From assembly GCA_032622095.1 (NCBI GenBank), contig CP136069.1, positions 168,942,394 to 169,006,393 of the forward strand: 64,000 nucleotides of DNA. Direction: 5' to 3'. Source of the DNA: Siphonodentalium dalli. Lineage: Eukaryota; Mollusca; Scaphopoda; Gadilida; Siphonodentaliidae. The position numbers and the translations under genes were made by a program. Shown here piece by piece: positions 1 through 12,400 of this stretch (position 1 is the stretch's first letter; each line of letters begins with the position of its first letter). The notes beneath the pieces are model-generated. The model was not told the origin of the DNA. It did not search any database and worked only from the letters and a program-made list of their open reading frames with translations.

Positions 1-269
1 ATTATTAATTCATTTGTCTGCTCGATTGAGATGAAATTTAACAATGTGTTTAAAGCATACCAAATTCTTCGATCATGCGCTTTTAGTCATTTAGGTAAAT
101 AAGATGTGAGGCCGGTTCATTTTATGGTATGTTTTATTGGGTAAAAATAGCATGGCCTAATAAGCAATTGGTCAATCAGCAAACAGGATTTAATGTTAAA
201 AAAAACATGCTACATATGTTTTCATCCATGTCAATTCACAGTTCATGTTGATTTTTTTCGTTGATACAG

Positions 270-410
270 GATTCATTTCCCAGATAAACAGAGTGACACA
301 CCTAAACGAACAGCTGATGAAGACACTCCAAAGAAACAAGAAGAAACGCTCTACATCGAACCTCACATCATTCCTAACAGGGGTCCTTATCCGTACAACT
401 GTCCAAAAAA
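270..410 (+). CDS. AQR: AQR exon: linker before the helicase core
   Basis: The exon encodes a charged Lys/Asp/Glu-rich linker followed by [14 protein letters not shown], a block strongly conserved in Aquarius just before the helicase core. The acceptor is the AG at 268-269 and the donor is GT at 411. A second AG at 282-283 could start the exon 14 bp later. I prefer 270 because it keeps an IHFP segment like the ITFP I recall in vertebrate Aquarius. The exon starts with the third base of a split codon and ends with two bases of the next Lys codon. The upstream exon is off the window. Confidence 0.85.
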
Positions 411-3400
411 GTATGTTACACAGACTCACGTTAAATGGGCGTGGCTCATATGAATCTCCATGATTAGGTTAATAAATGCATGAAACACTGATCTACAAGC
501 TTTAGATACTATGAACATAATTATCAAAGGCACAGCAGCGACTAGCCTAGCAAGCCTGAGTTTAGTGTGCCTGTTCATAAATATTTCTGTATTAAGAAGA
601 AAGCCAGCTAAAACTACCTGCCTTCTCTGTTCTTACATATCATTCACAAAATTTTGACAATTAGTTAAAAACATGGAGTCTTGAAAAAGAAGTGTTCATG
701 TGAGTTGTCAGTGATCATTTGCAGGAAAAAAGATGAATAACTTTGAACTAACGTCCTGATTTGACAGCTGATTCCCCTGTGTTATTTTCTTGCAGGAATT
801 CAGTGCCTTTCACTCCGACTCAGATTGAGGCTATAAAGTCCGGAATGCAGCCAGGCCTTACAATGGTTGTAGGACCTCCCGGAACCGGAAAAACTGATGT
901 CGCTGTCCAAATTATATCCAACATTTATCATAACTTCCCGGACCAGAGAACACTCATTGTCACACATTCTAATCAGGCCTTGAATCAGCTGTTTGAGAAA
1001 ATTATGGCCCTAGACATTGATGAACGACATCTCCTTCGTCTCGGTCATGGTGAGGAGGCCCTGGAAACAGAAAAAGACTTCAGCAGGTTAGTTAAAAAAA
1101 CGACATATATTCAACTTGAATTACAATAATATGTATAATTTACAAAGCTTCAATGAGCCATATTCATTTTAAAGGTACTCAATCTGATTTGATGGTCCCC
1201 ATATCATCAGATTCCAACAACAACATTTTTTGAAAAGTCGATTCAGTTATCAGAATCGATTAATTGTCCAAAAATAATGCTAACAACAGTCAACTACAGT
1301 ATAAAATTTCCCAAAACCTGTTATCTATCAACATTTTGTTCAATGAAATTTTGCCAGTTTGTCAAATATCTGACACATAAAATCCATTTTCATCTGCAAT
1401 TTGGTCCGAGACCGTCTTCTTGTTGACTTTTTACTGGGCCACTAAAAAGCGTCGGTGGTGAAAAATAATAGATTTAAAAAGCCAAGGAAATAGTAATTTG
1501 CGAGAGTTAATTCGGATTATGCATCTTTAAAACATCTATTTAGAATAACCTCAAACTGAGAAGTGAGAATGTACCATGCTAATTAATCAATCCTTTGTTG
1601 AAGAAACAACTTCTGATATGAAGAGAAATTTATATTCCATATACATTTCTTTTCAGATACGGGAGGGTGAACTATGTGTTAGCCCAGAGATTGGAGTTAC
1701 TGGAGGAGGTCAATAGATTACAGAGTAGCTTAGATGTCAAAGGTGATATGTCGTACACATGTGAGACGGCTGGTTACTTCTACCTCTATCAGGTAGGTTT
1801 GTATTAAAGATAAGATAATCTTTTATTTAACCTTTAATATTCTAAATACTCATTGATGAGTAGTTATCCCTTAGGAAATATTCAGATAATAAGTTCAACA
1901 AACAACCATAGGTCGTTTGTGGAACTTATTATCTGAACATTTCTCTCCAATGATAGTAATCCTGCTGCACTTCTACTATCTTTTCATCTGTCTGTCTGTC
2001 ATCAGATCACCCCTTCAAATGAATAATAGGCAATCCAATATATAGAGAACACCTACAGTTTTTGTTTGAATTTCGAAATATCTCACGAGTGTCTGGAGAA
2101 AATTTGATATTTCTTTCCAGACACAAATGAGATGTTTCAGGTATTCAAATAAAAAACTGAAGGTATTCTTTTTATTATATGCACCTTATTAAAGCTCATA
2201 GTTGCTAAGTTATGTGGCATTTTTACTTGTAAAAGTACAACAATTTGAACAATACCAGGAGGAATACTACCTACTAATCATAAGTACACAATTACCTAGA
2301 TAAAGGTGCATGTTAAGTTGTGGCTAGCCAATCAAAAACGTTGAATCGCTGACAACACTTGAACAATCGATAATTAGATGTCAAGAGTGTCTGTTTCAAC
2401 TTTACGCGCGTGCGATTTTCTTCGGAAAGTTTCGCTTGTTTTACTTCTGCCTTCTACTTTTGGTGGTTCTCCTGTGAAATGACGGATTAAATTATAAGAA
2501 ATAACTCTTGTTTGAATAAGGTTATGGGTTATAACCGATAAGTTTGCAGAAAATTTACTGTAATGCATGTGGCTTCTAAGAGATACTTCAAAGATCTACA
2601 TTTCGGTAATTTCCTGCTATTTTATAGGCAAGCATATTATAAATACTGTTATATAACTGGGTGGGTGAATCCATTTGGTACAGAAATTGTTAAAGTTTGA
2701 TATATAAAACAGTTCATAAAACTAAGCCCTCAATAAATTATTATCAACAGATAATCAAAGTGATCACGTTGTTGAAAAAATAGGCAAATATCACGGGAGA
2801 ATAGACCAACATTTTAAAAAGGATAAGAGATCAGATGACTATCTATTGTATTGGGGTACGCACTTGTAGATTACCGAATTGTTTCTAATAAACTCATTTT
2901 GCATGATATGAGATATTGAAAAACAAATGCTTGGCTTGTTACATGATTTGCATATTTTTACCATTTTATTCCAGGTTTTGTCGAGATGGGAGGAATTCTT
3001 GAGCAAAATACAGAAAGCTAAAGCTAAAAAGGTAGCTGTTCTCTTCAATTACTTGAAATTCTAGTTGATTGTATAATGTACTTTATCATGTGATGGGTAT
3101 AATTGGCGATTTTCAGGGTTGAAACAGTTGAAGAAATAGTTAATGAATACTAGAATTTATGGAGTGTCTTATTAGCACAACCATTGTTACATAGCAAGTG
3201 ATAATAATTATAAATTTCTAAAGCATTTGCCACCAGAAGATATATTCAGGGTTCAATAAGGCAATAAGGGCAAGCCTTAGTGTGCCTGTCATTTGCAGAA
3301 TGATGTCCCCAGGGGACCTCATTCTGCTTAGGCCTCATCTTCTCTGGAAAGTTTCTTTATCATCAAATTTCTATATCTATAGAAACTTCTTCACATAGAT

Positions 3401-6400
3401 TCTATTTCTTTTTTAGTTTAGTTTCTTTATATCCCCAAATTGGCAGACGACACATTGCATAATTGAGGTTCCAAATGGGTGTACATCACAATATTCACCA
3501 TTTGGGTACTTCAATCTGAGTATATCTCCCATAGCAGATGAGGCCATGCAGAATGAGGTCCCCAGAGGGTGAATTTGGTGATGCTATCCTGCTATGCGGG
3601 ATAACATCACTAAATTCACCCTCTTGGGACCTCATTCTGCAAATGACAGGCACATTACTTGCAGGCTTGAATAAAGGACCCTTGGCGCTTCACATTATTA
3701 CCCCAGCTGTTGAGTAATGCCGAGTCTTATGCCTGCTGTCATTTTACAGGTTCTTCACTGGAGTTGCTTCCACTTACTCAACAAACAGGTCCCTTATTTC
3801 TCGTCTAGGGAGACGAAGCGAGCATGGTACAAGTGACCTTGCCGAAGGGTCACAACTTGGCATGAGTGTTGGGAGAAACTCGATTATTATTGACATGTTT
3901 GATCTTGATGAAGATGCCTTCTGAATTTGTCACTTTATATGTCATTAATGTTTTATCCTCCTTCGGATTGCTTTTTTCATTTTAATGTGGACTTCCATTT
4001 GCAGGAGGATATGGTAAAAACAATAAATGATCAGTTCCCTTTTAAGAAGTTCTTTGAGAATGCACCTCAGCCCTTATTTAAAGGGAAATCCAGTGAAGCT
4101 GACATGGACATTGCGGAGGGATGCTTTCGACACATCAAAAAAATATTCACACAGCTTGATGTAAGTTTATGTTTTATTCATTCTTAAGTTGAAAATTATA
4201 CATGTCAGTTATTTATTATACTCCCATGACTGAAAGGAAATGGTGGGTATACTGAATTGCATACATCAGATCCTCCATTGTGGCGTCATCCCGTCCACCG
4301 TGGCGCCTGTTTTTCCATCTGCCCTGGAAGATAACTCAACCACCGGTTGTCGGATTTCAATGAAATTATGGACGATCACTACTATGAGGACATTCAATAG
4401 AGCGTTCAATCTTTTTGTTTGGGTTTTCTGTTCCGTCTTTGTTTATCTGAAAATGTTGATTTTTTGGTCCATTTGCCTGAGTATCTCAGCCACATGTATG
4501 CCCACCTGCTCACTAGGCGGTATGCCACATGTGGGTTATAGGTATACCCACACTAGGTGGTATGCCACATGTGGGTATGTGCCGGGTGACAGCCCAGCTC
4601 TTGTTTTCCTTGATTTTCCAGAATGCATTTTCCTATTCAGTTCTAAATTATACACTGGAATGGTCAGTTTATAATTTGTTGAGACAATCTGGTAATATAA
4701 GCAGATGTTATAAAAGAATATACTGGAATAGTCTATTTATCCCCCACCAATTTGCGGGGGATATAGTACGTCCGTCCGTCCGTCCGTCCATCGAGCTGTC
4801 TGTCCGTCCTTACAAGAGATACACTGTGAAGTTATTTGTCTGTCCAGTGCTGCATTGTGGGTTTTTTTTACGTATTGTGAGGTTAACCCCACAATACATA
4901 TGTCTGAGACTGCTGACAAGAACTTTGTGGGGTCAAAAAATATGTTTTTGAAAATAACCCCACAATGTTTTGTCCATGGTCGGATTTGTCCATAAACTGA
5001 TCTGTCCATCTTTTTTATAATGGACAACACCATGAAACCATCATAATTTCCGTTAATTTCCGTCTGTTCCCGATTTTTTTCCGTCGACCAATCAGAAGAG
5101 ATTGAACCGGTGACGGAACAATATTTTTACGCACCGCTTCCGTTTCATGCACATCCGGGTAACAACAATGGCGGCCTCCATAGAAAATAATGTACACGTT
5201 TTTATCGGTAAATTTTCAATGTTTTTTCTCATGATACACCTGGTTTAGTCCACCTGAGTTTCTGCGGATGCTATATGCCATCTTTGCGACAGAGAACGAA
5301 AATAATTCCGGTTGAAATACTAGATTATTCTGACTTAGATGACAGTTTATCGGACTCCGAATAAAATGAATCTGACGATGAATAACGGATGATGAAAATA
5401 GCGACTCCGATGGACTCCGTTATGAAGTAGAGAGTATTAGTACTTGCAGTGATAATACCTGAGGGAACACAGCACTTGGGTTCTTATTCAACGGATAGTG
5501 AATAGCGGAAGTCAACAACAACAACAACGACACAGTGACCCACCTCAACAATCAACAACACCTGCTGATACCTGGACTGAAAATCTTGTTCGTCGTCAAT
5601 TCCATGATTTGACAGGAATAATACCGGTCCTCAGCTTTCTTTGGATGAGAATTCAACAGAAATTGAGTTCTTGGAACTTTTTCTGACTGATGTCAGTGAT
5701 GAAGTTTTAGACTTGATTGTTTACCAAACAAATTTGTTTTCATCACAAGTTGCGGAGGACACACCTTTATCCAGGAAATGGACATTTATGGATAAACTCA
5801 TCTGCAATTAGTACAGTTTCTCACAAATTGGGACATTATTAGAATGTGAAAGTCATTACATCTATAAATGTATATGAAAACATGTTATTTTGAGACATTC
5901 AATATAAATTTTATGTTATGAAATAATATTTGCAACTTTCATTACTTTCAGTTACCTGTGAACAGGTAACTATCGGCTGATTGGCAGATGAAGCCGTGGG
6001 TCAAAGGTTGACACCCCCATCCAGATATATTGGCCCACACAACATATAACATGTCGCGAATAATTAGCGCGAAAATGCGCAATACAATTGGGATTTTATT
6101 CAAAGCAATGACCATCGAGCAACAAACCACCAAATCTACTAACGGCTTATAATCTACTTTTAATCGCATTCACAAATTACATTGATTATTTTATCTTACA
6201 AAATGCATCCTACACATTGCACATCACATTTCTGGCAGAATGAAATGTCCGAATCACAGTCCGATGCTGGTATTTAGGCAAAAGAAAATAAATCGGCAGA
6301 AGTTTCTGTCCAGATGTTCAAATTAGCTTAACAGAGTTATTGACTAAAAGTATAAAAGCCGTTGTGATCAGTTGTAATTTTGGCCGTTTTGTGTTGCCCA

Positions 6401-9400
6401 ATGATCATTGCTTCGAATAAAATACAAAATTGCAAAGAATGAATATTGTAATACATTGGCAGTCAAGAGGATGTATACTGTAATAGACAAACCCCATAAA
6501 TACAGAAGGAATCGTATTAAGTGGGCGGTCTGTTTAAACGCGAATATTAACGCGCTTATTAAAAATATGTGCACGCAGTTAGCAAGCACAATACACATGT
6601 CCCACAGGCTATATTTCTTGATAAGCATTCACAAATAATAAATTTTCTTTGAATTTCATGTTTGTTGTTAAATTCTGACTAACTTGAAAAGTGAAAAAAA
6701 AATTTTTGGCTGACATAAATCCATGATGAACCTTTTTCCATAACAAGAGTTCACATGGTGCATTATGTGTGCATACATTTTTGGATAATCGCGCTTATGC
6801 GTGGCAGTGTTCTCGCTACGTGGTGTGCTAAAACCGAGCTTAAATGCCCACTTAATCTGATTCCAACTGTAACAGGGCCGGGAACATTGAGCCTCTAAAC
6901 CAAAGCGCTTTGTGTTTAAAATTGGATTAAAACATAAATAAATGACTGTCTGATAGGACAAACTAGTGCATGTCTGCATAAGGTGTAGAAAATCACAGTG
7001 CACATGTAGAAATCAATTTTTTATGGAAACTATTATTTGGAAAGTTAGACGAAATATATAGAAATTTCTTATTTTTCATCTAATTTTTACATGAAAGTTA
7101 GTTTTCGCCAAACATTGATTTGCGCATGTACACTGATTTTCTACAGCTCGTGCACTAGTTTGTCCACTCAGACAGTATTTAGTATTGTCTTCAATCCAAT
7201 TTTAAACACAAATTATAAGTTATTGTGGTGGATTGACGGTATTAAACATGGTCTGATGTTCACTGCTTGGAATTTATGTTCAACTGAGATGCAAACGTCG
7301 AGGTTGAACATATGTTGTATGCTGTAAACATCAGACCATGTTATCGTCAATGAACCACACTAACATATACATGTATGTTCCGTCGGAATCTTTGTTTTCT
7401 GCCTTTTAAGTGTTAACAGAATGATAACTGTTAAAATGCAGAACAATTTACCCCGACAGTCTATTTCTGCATGACGTCATCCGTGAACATAAGGCCCTTG
7501 GTTTCGCGTGTCAAGAGGGGAACATAACAAATATTGAGGGGTTCTTTGACCGGTCAGAACCCTAGAATCTTGCTGGAGACGGAACATATATGGATGTTCA
7601 GTTAATAAGTTATCAGATCTGAACATCACTACCACTGAATGAATGGGAATCCATTAATAAATCTCAGGAAAGTTATTTCTTGCTGCCGTATGCTCATTAT
7701 GAAAATACCCCTTCAAATGAACAATGGATCAGTCTAATTTATTATTTTAGCTCTTCTGAGTAGGAGACTTCATTCAAATATGATTTTTTTAACTTCACAA
7801 TGCATGAACTTTATCAACCCCTCATATTCTCCTCAATGTTTGTAACCCCAGTATACATGGACAAAACCCTTTACTAACCCCATTATGCATGGACAAAATT
7901 ATTGACACAACGCATATTCTCCTCAATGTTTGTAACCCCAGTATACATGGACAAAACCCTTTATGACCTCATAATGAATATATGGTTTAACTTCACAATG
8001 CATGGACTTTATCAACCCCTCAATGTTTATAACCCCAGTATACATGGACAAAACCCTTTACTAACCCCATTATGCATGGACAAAATTATTGACACAACGT
8101 ATCTGTCAACTGTTCAGCTAATGCCAACCCCACAATGGGGGCACTGACATATTTACTAACCCCATTATGCATGGACAAAATTATTGACCTAACGTATCTG
8201 TCAACTGTACGTCCGTCCGTCCCGAATTTGTAAGAGTCATAACTTGAACAAATGTAAATGGATTTCAAAGATTTGTGGTATATGAGTTCACCCGACCATT
8301 ACCTAGAATGAGTTCGCAAGCCAGGTCTGGCCAGATACTTACCAGAGTTATTGGACTTTGTTTATTATTTTTGTCGAATTTACCAAATAGCAAATAGACG
8401 ACGTCACAGGGCTCATTTCCACAAATGTCAACGGATTTGAAAGATATTTGGTATATGTGTTCACCTGACCATTACCTAGAATGAGTTCGCAAGCCAGGTC
8501 CGGCCGGATATTTTTACCGGAGTTATTGGACTTTGTTTATTATTTTTGTCGTATTTACCAAATAGCAAATAGACAACGTCACAGGGCTCATTTCCACAAA
8601 TGTCAACGGATTTCAAAGATTTTTGGTATATGAGTTCACATGAGCAGTATCTAGAACGAGTTCGCAAACCAGGTCCGGCCAGATATTTTCAGCAGAGTTA
8701 TTGGATTTGGTTTATTTTTTTGTGTGCATATGGACGATGTCACAGGGCTCATTTCCACAAATGTCAACGGATTTCAAAGATTTTTGTATATGAGTTCACA
8801 TGACCAGTATCTAGAACGAGATCGCAAACCAGATCCGGCTGGATATTTTCAGCAGAGTTATTGGATTTTGTTTATTATTTTTGGTGCAAATGGACGACAT
8901 GGCTAGTACCTAAAATGAGTTCGCAAGCCAGGCTTTTTGACAAAATCCCACCTCTTGTTTAGCACATACTGAGAACGCAAACATTATTGAGAATGCACTT
9001 CCCCAACTGCACATTTCAGTGGGGGATACCGCCGTCTGCAACTGCTTGTATTTATCTGGAGTGGATTTCATGAAAAATAAGCAGACAGCAGATAATACAA
9101 GTATACAAGGAGTCCTATTTATTGAAGAGAAATCAGATTATTATCTGAACAATTTGCTTATCAGTCTAAACATGGGTTCAAAGTGTGACACAGAACGGAT
9201 GTACCATTATTAGAACAGCACAATGCACTTCCTCCTTTGAATGGGTTGAGGCACTCGCTCAGTATGATGTGTTGATTACTTTATCTGCGAATGAACAGAT
9301 TATCAAATGGCCATGTAATGGCACAATGAGATGTCCTTCAACTCCATTTCCTGATTTCACCCATGCTGTGATGACAATATCCATCTGATTATTTGCAGGA

Positions 9401-12400
9401 GTTTAAGGCATTTGAGTTGCTGAGGAGTGGTTCAGACAGGGCAGATTATCTCTTGATAAAAGAAGCCAAGATCATAGCCATGACCTGTACGCATGCTGCT
9501 CTCAAACGCCGAGATCTCGTCAAAGTCGGATTCAAGGTAACTCTTCCCTATATTATGTGCGGTTATAGGTGCTATTTTTATCTGGTTTGGTGTACCGCAG
9601 TTATATTTGTTCTCTTAATACCACGATGCATGCATCTGTTCTGCATGTATTAATTACAGCATACTATGGGTTAATTGTATTTGTGTGTGTGTATTGTTAG
9701 TGCGCGAGAGCATTGCCAGTGTGATGGTCACCGCACACCCTGAGTTGCAGTCACCATTGCGGGAACAGGTAGGGGACTCGATAGAGTGATAGTATATAGA
9801 TTGGGCATACAGTATATGCTTTAGTTCTGTTTACTGGATATTGCTAACTTTCCATTTATTTATGACTACAATATTATGTGAGCAGTTATGATCTATGGTT
9901 AATTAATCTGCACTTTATTGCACCCAGACATTCATTGTCGGACTCTCAATTATCCAAATGGTCCAACAGTACAACATAAGGTAACCCTTCCCAAAATAGG
10001 CCAAGAATAACAAAATCTTGTGTTCTCAAAATTGTATCTGTGAATTGACAAAACTTGATTGTTAAATCAATAATTTGTAAGTTTCTATAATTTTGAATTA
10101 CACAGGATGTCAATTTTCTATAATATGATATTTACATAGGTTTTTGTTGAAGATATTATGGTAAAAGATTCTGCTGGATAAAGTCAATAAATTCTTTAAT
10201 TCTTCTAAACCATTCAACATATAGATAGATCGTATAAATTTAAATATATCAAATTTATGGAGGCTCAGATTCAGTATGAGTGTTCATTGCATCATCAGAT
10301 TGACCTCCCAAGCCTAAGGTTGCATCCAGAATTGCAGAATCTAATACCTTAAAGTTCTTAGCATACATGTGAACACACAATTTCTTGTTTTGGTCTAATT
10401 AAATAATAACTTGGTGACTTAATTCTTTACAGTTTGACAACATTCTCATGGAAGAGGCAGCACAGATTCTGGAAATAGAGACATTTATTCCTTTACTACT
10501 GCAGGTAAAATTAAATGCAGATATTTATGTCATTAACAACAAAGGTTAAATTGTCACCAGCCCATGAATTCATATCTTCATGGTATTCAAAGTTAACATT
10601 CACATCAAAGACTATTTTCCTTTCTATACTAAATGGATTGTCCAATTCAGTTAAAAGTGTACATCGGAATGGTCTATTATTGATGTGGAGGGATATTAAG
10701 GTGGTAAAAGCAGATGACAGATAAATAAAAGTGCAGAAGGAGCCATATTTATTGAGGGAAATGTTAATATAATAAGCTTAACAAACGACCATATACTATG
10801 GGATAACTATTCATCAATGATGCTTTAGTATAGAAAGGCATATACTATCAAGGAACCCATCCATTATCATGGAATTACTTTCATCAGTTTTTAACTATTG
10901 CTCTATTTGCATGAATTCAAAACTGAGAGAAAATATTATTGCATGAATTTAAATACAAGTATGATAATTGTAGTCACTTGACGGTTTAAAGCCTCAAATT
11001 GTATTTAGTAACATTCACATTTATCATATTCTTGTCCATTCTGGGGATCAAAAGGGGTTGACACATGAGAAATACCTGTATTCAGACCTGATATACTGCA
11101 GAAAGACTTATTAAATATTTCTATACTAAATACTCATTGACGAGTAGTTCCCATATGAAATGTTCAGACAATAAGTTCAACAAATGACCAGAGGTTGTTT
11201 GTTGAACTTATTATCTAAACATCTGGCCACACTTGTGTCTCTCACAACACCACTAACCCCAACCAAAGGGGAGAAACAAGTAGTGCTTTTAGCCAATTTT
11301 TCTCTTTAAATATAAGAGCGTTTTTCTCACTTCTGTGTTGAAATTTAACAGCTGATAAATTTCCATGACTTCTGTAAGTTTGTTCAGATTATATAAAATG
11401 TGATATTTCGTATTCCGTGAATTTATCAACCTATTTTATCCCTTCTCCGTATTATATATATAAGTTGGAGCATTAAATGAGTCTTTTCCATTTAAAGTTA
11501 TGTGAAACACTCCGGTAGGGTGATCAAATAGAAATCGAGAATAATCATGCTCAAAGTAGTTATTTTTACGAATATGAATCCAAATTTATAACACACACAG
11601 TCATTCTTATATATTAATTAAATGCAATGATTTTTGATGGCAAAATCATTTCCGTTGGTTTATCGCTGATAGTTGCATCCCGAATCGAGATGTAAATATT
11701 TGCAATTGCCCATAGTTCAGACGATGTTTTCTATGGAGTGGTATGGCCGATTTCTTTGAGATTTCTGACGATGTCAGTAGAATGCTGCATTCCTCCAGTT
11801 GGCATAGCGCCTGAATTCTAATTTATCAATTTCATGCACCGGAACAAGTCCATAATATGTCTTTAACTTATTCCTGTTATATTTACAGAACCCAGAGGAT
11901 GGTATAAATCGCTTGAAGCGGTGGATAATGATAGGTGATCATCACCAGCTGCCGCCCGTTATCAAGAACATGGCTTTCCAGAAGTACTCAAACATGGAGC
12001 AGTCATTATTCACACGTTTCGTCAGACTCGGCGTCCCAACAGTTGATCTTGATGCTCAAGGAAGATCTAGATCCAGGTAATTGAAGATAATTCATTGTTC
12101 TAGTTGTATGAGAATTGGGCTTATTGTCTGTGTCAACACAGCAAGATAAGTTTGACACTGATCGGTGGATTACTGATTTCCTAGCAGTGGCTATGTTTCG
12201 ATGCTTAATCGTATGTTGTTCAAATCTCTATCCATCTTGTGACCTTTGAGCAAGGCCACTCATAGGGTGCTTTGTCATATATTGATGTGAAATAGGTTCT
12301 TGGAATGTTTTGTGAGCATAAGTTAGCATGAAGGTGTGTGGAAGTTTGCATCACCACACCAATGAAACACCTGTAAAATGGTAGTCCACATTTGACACAG

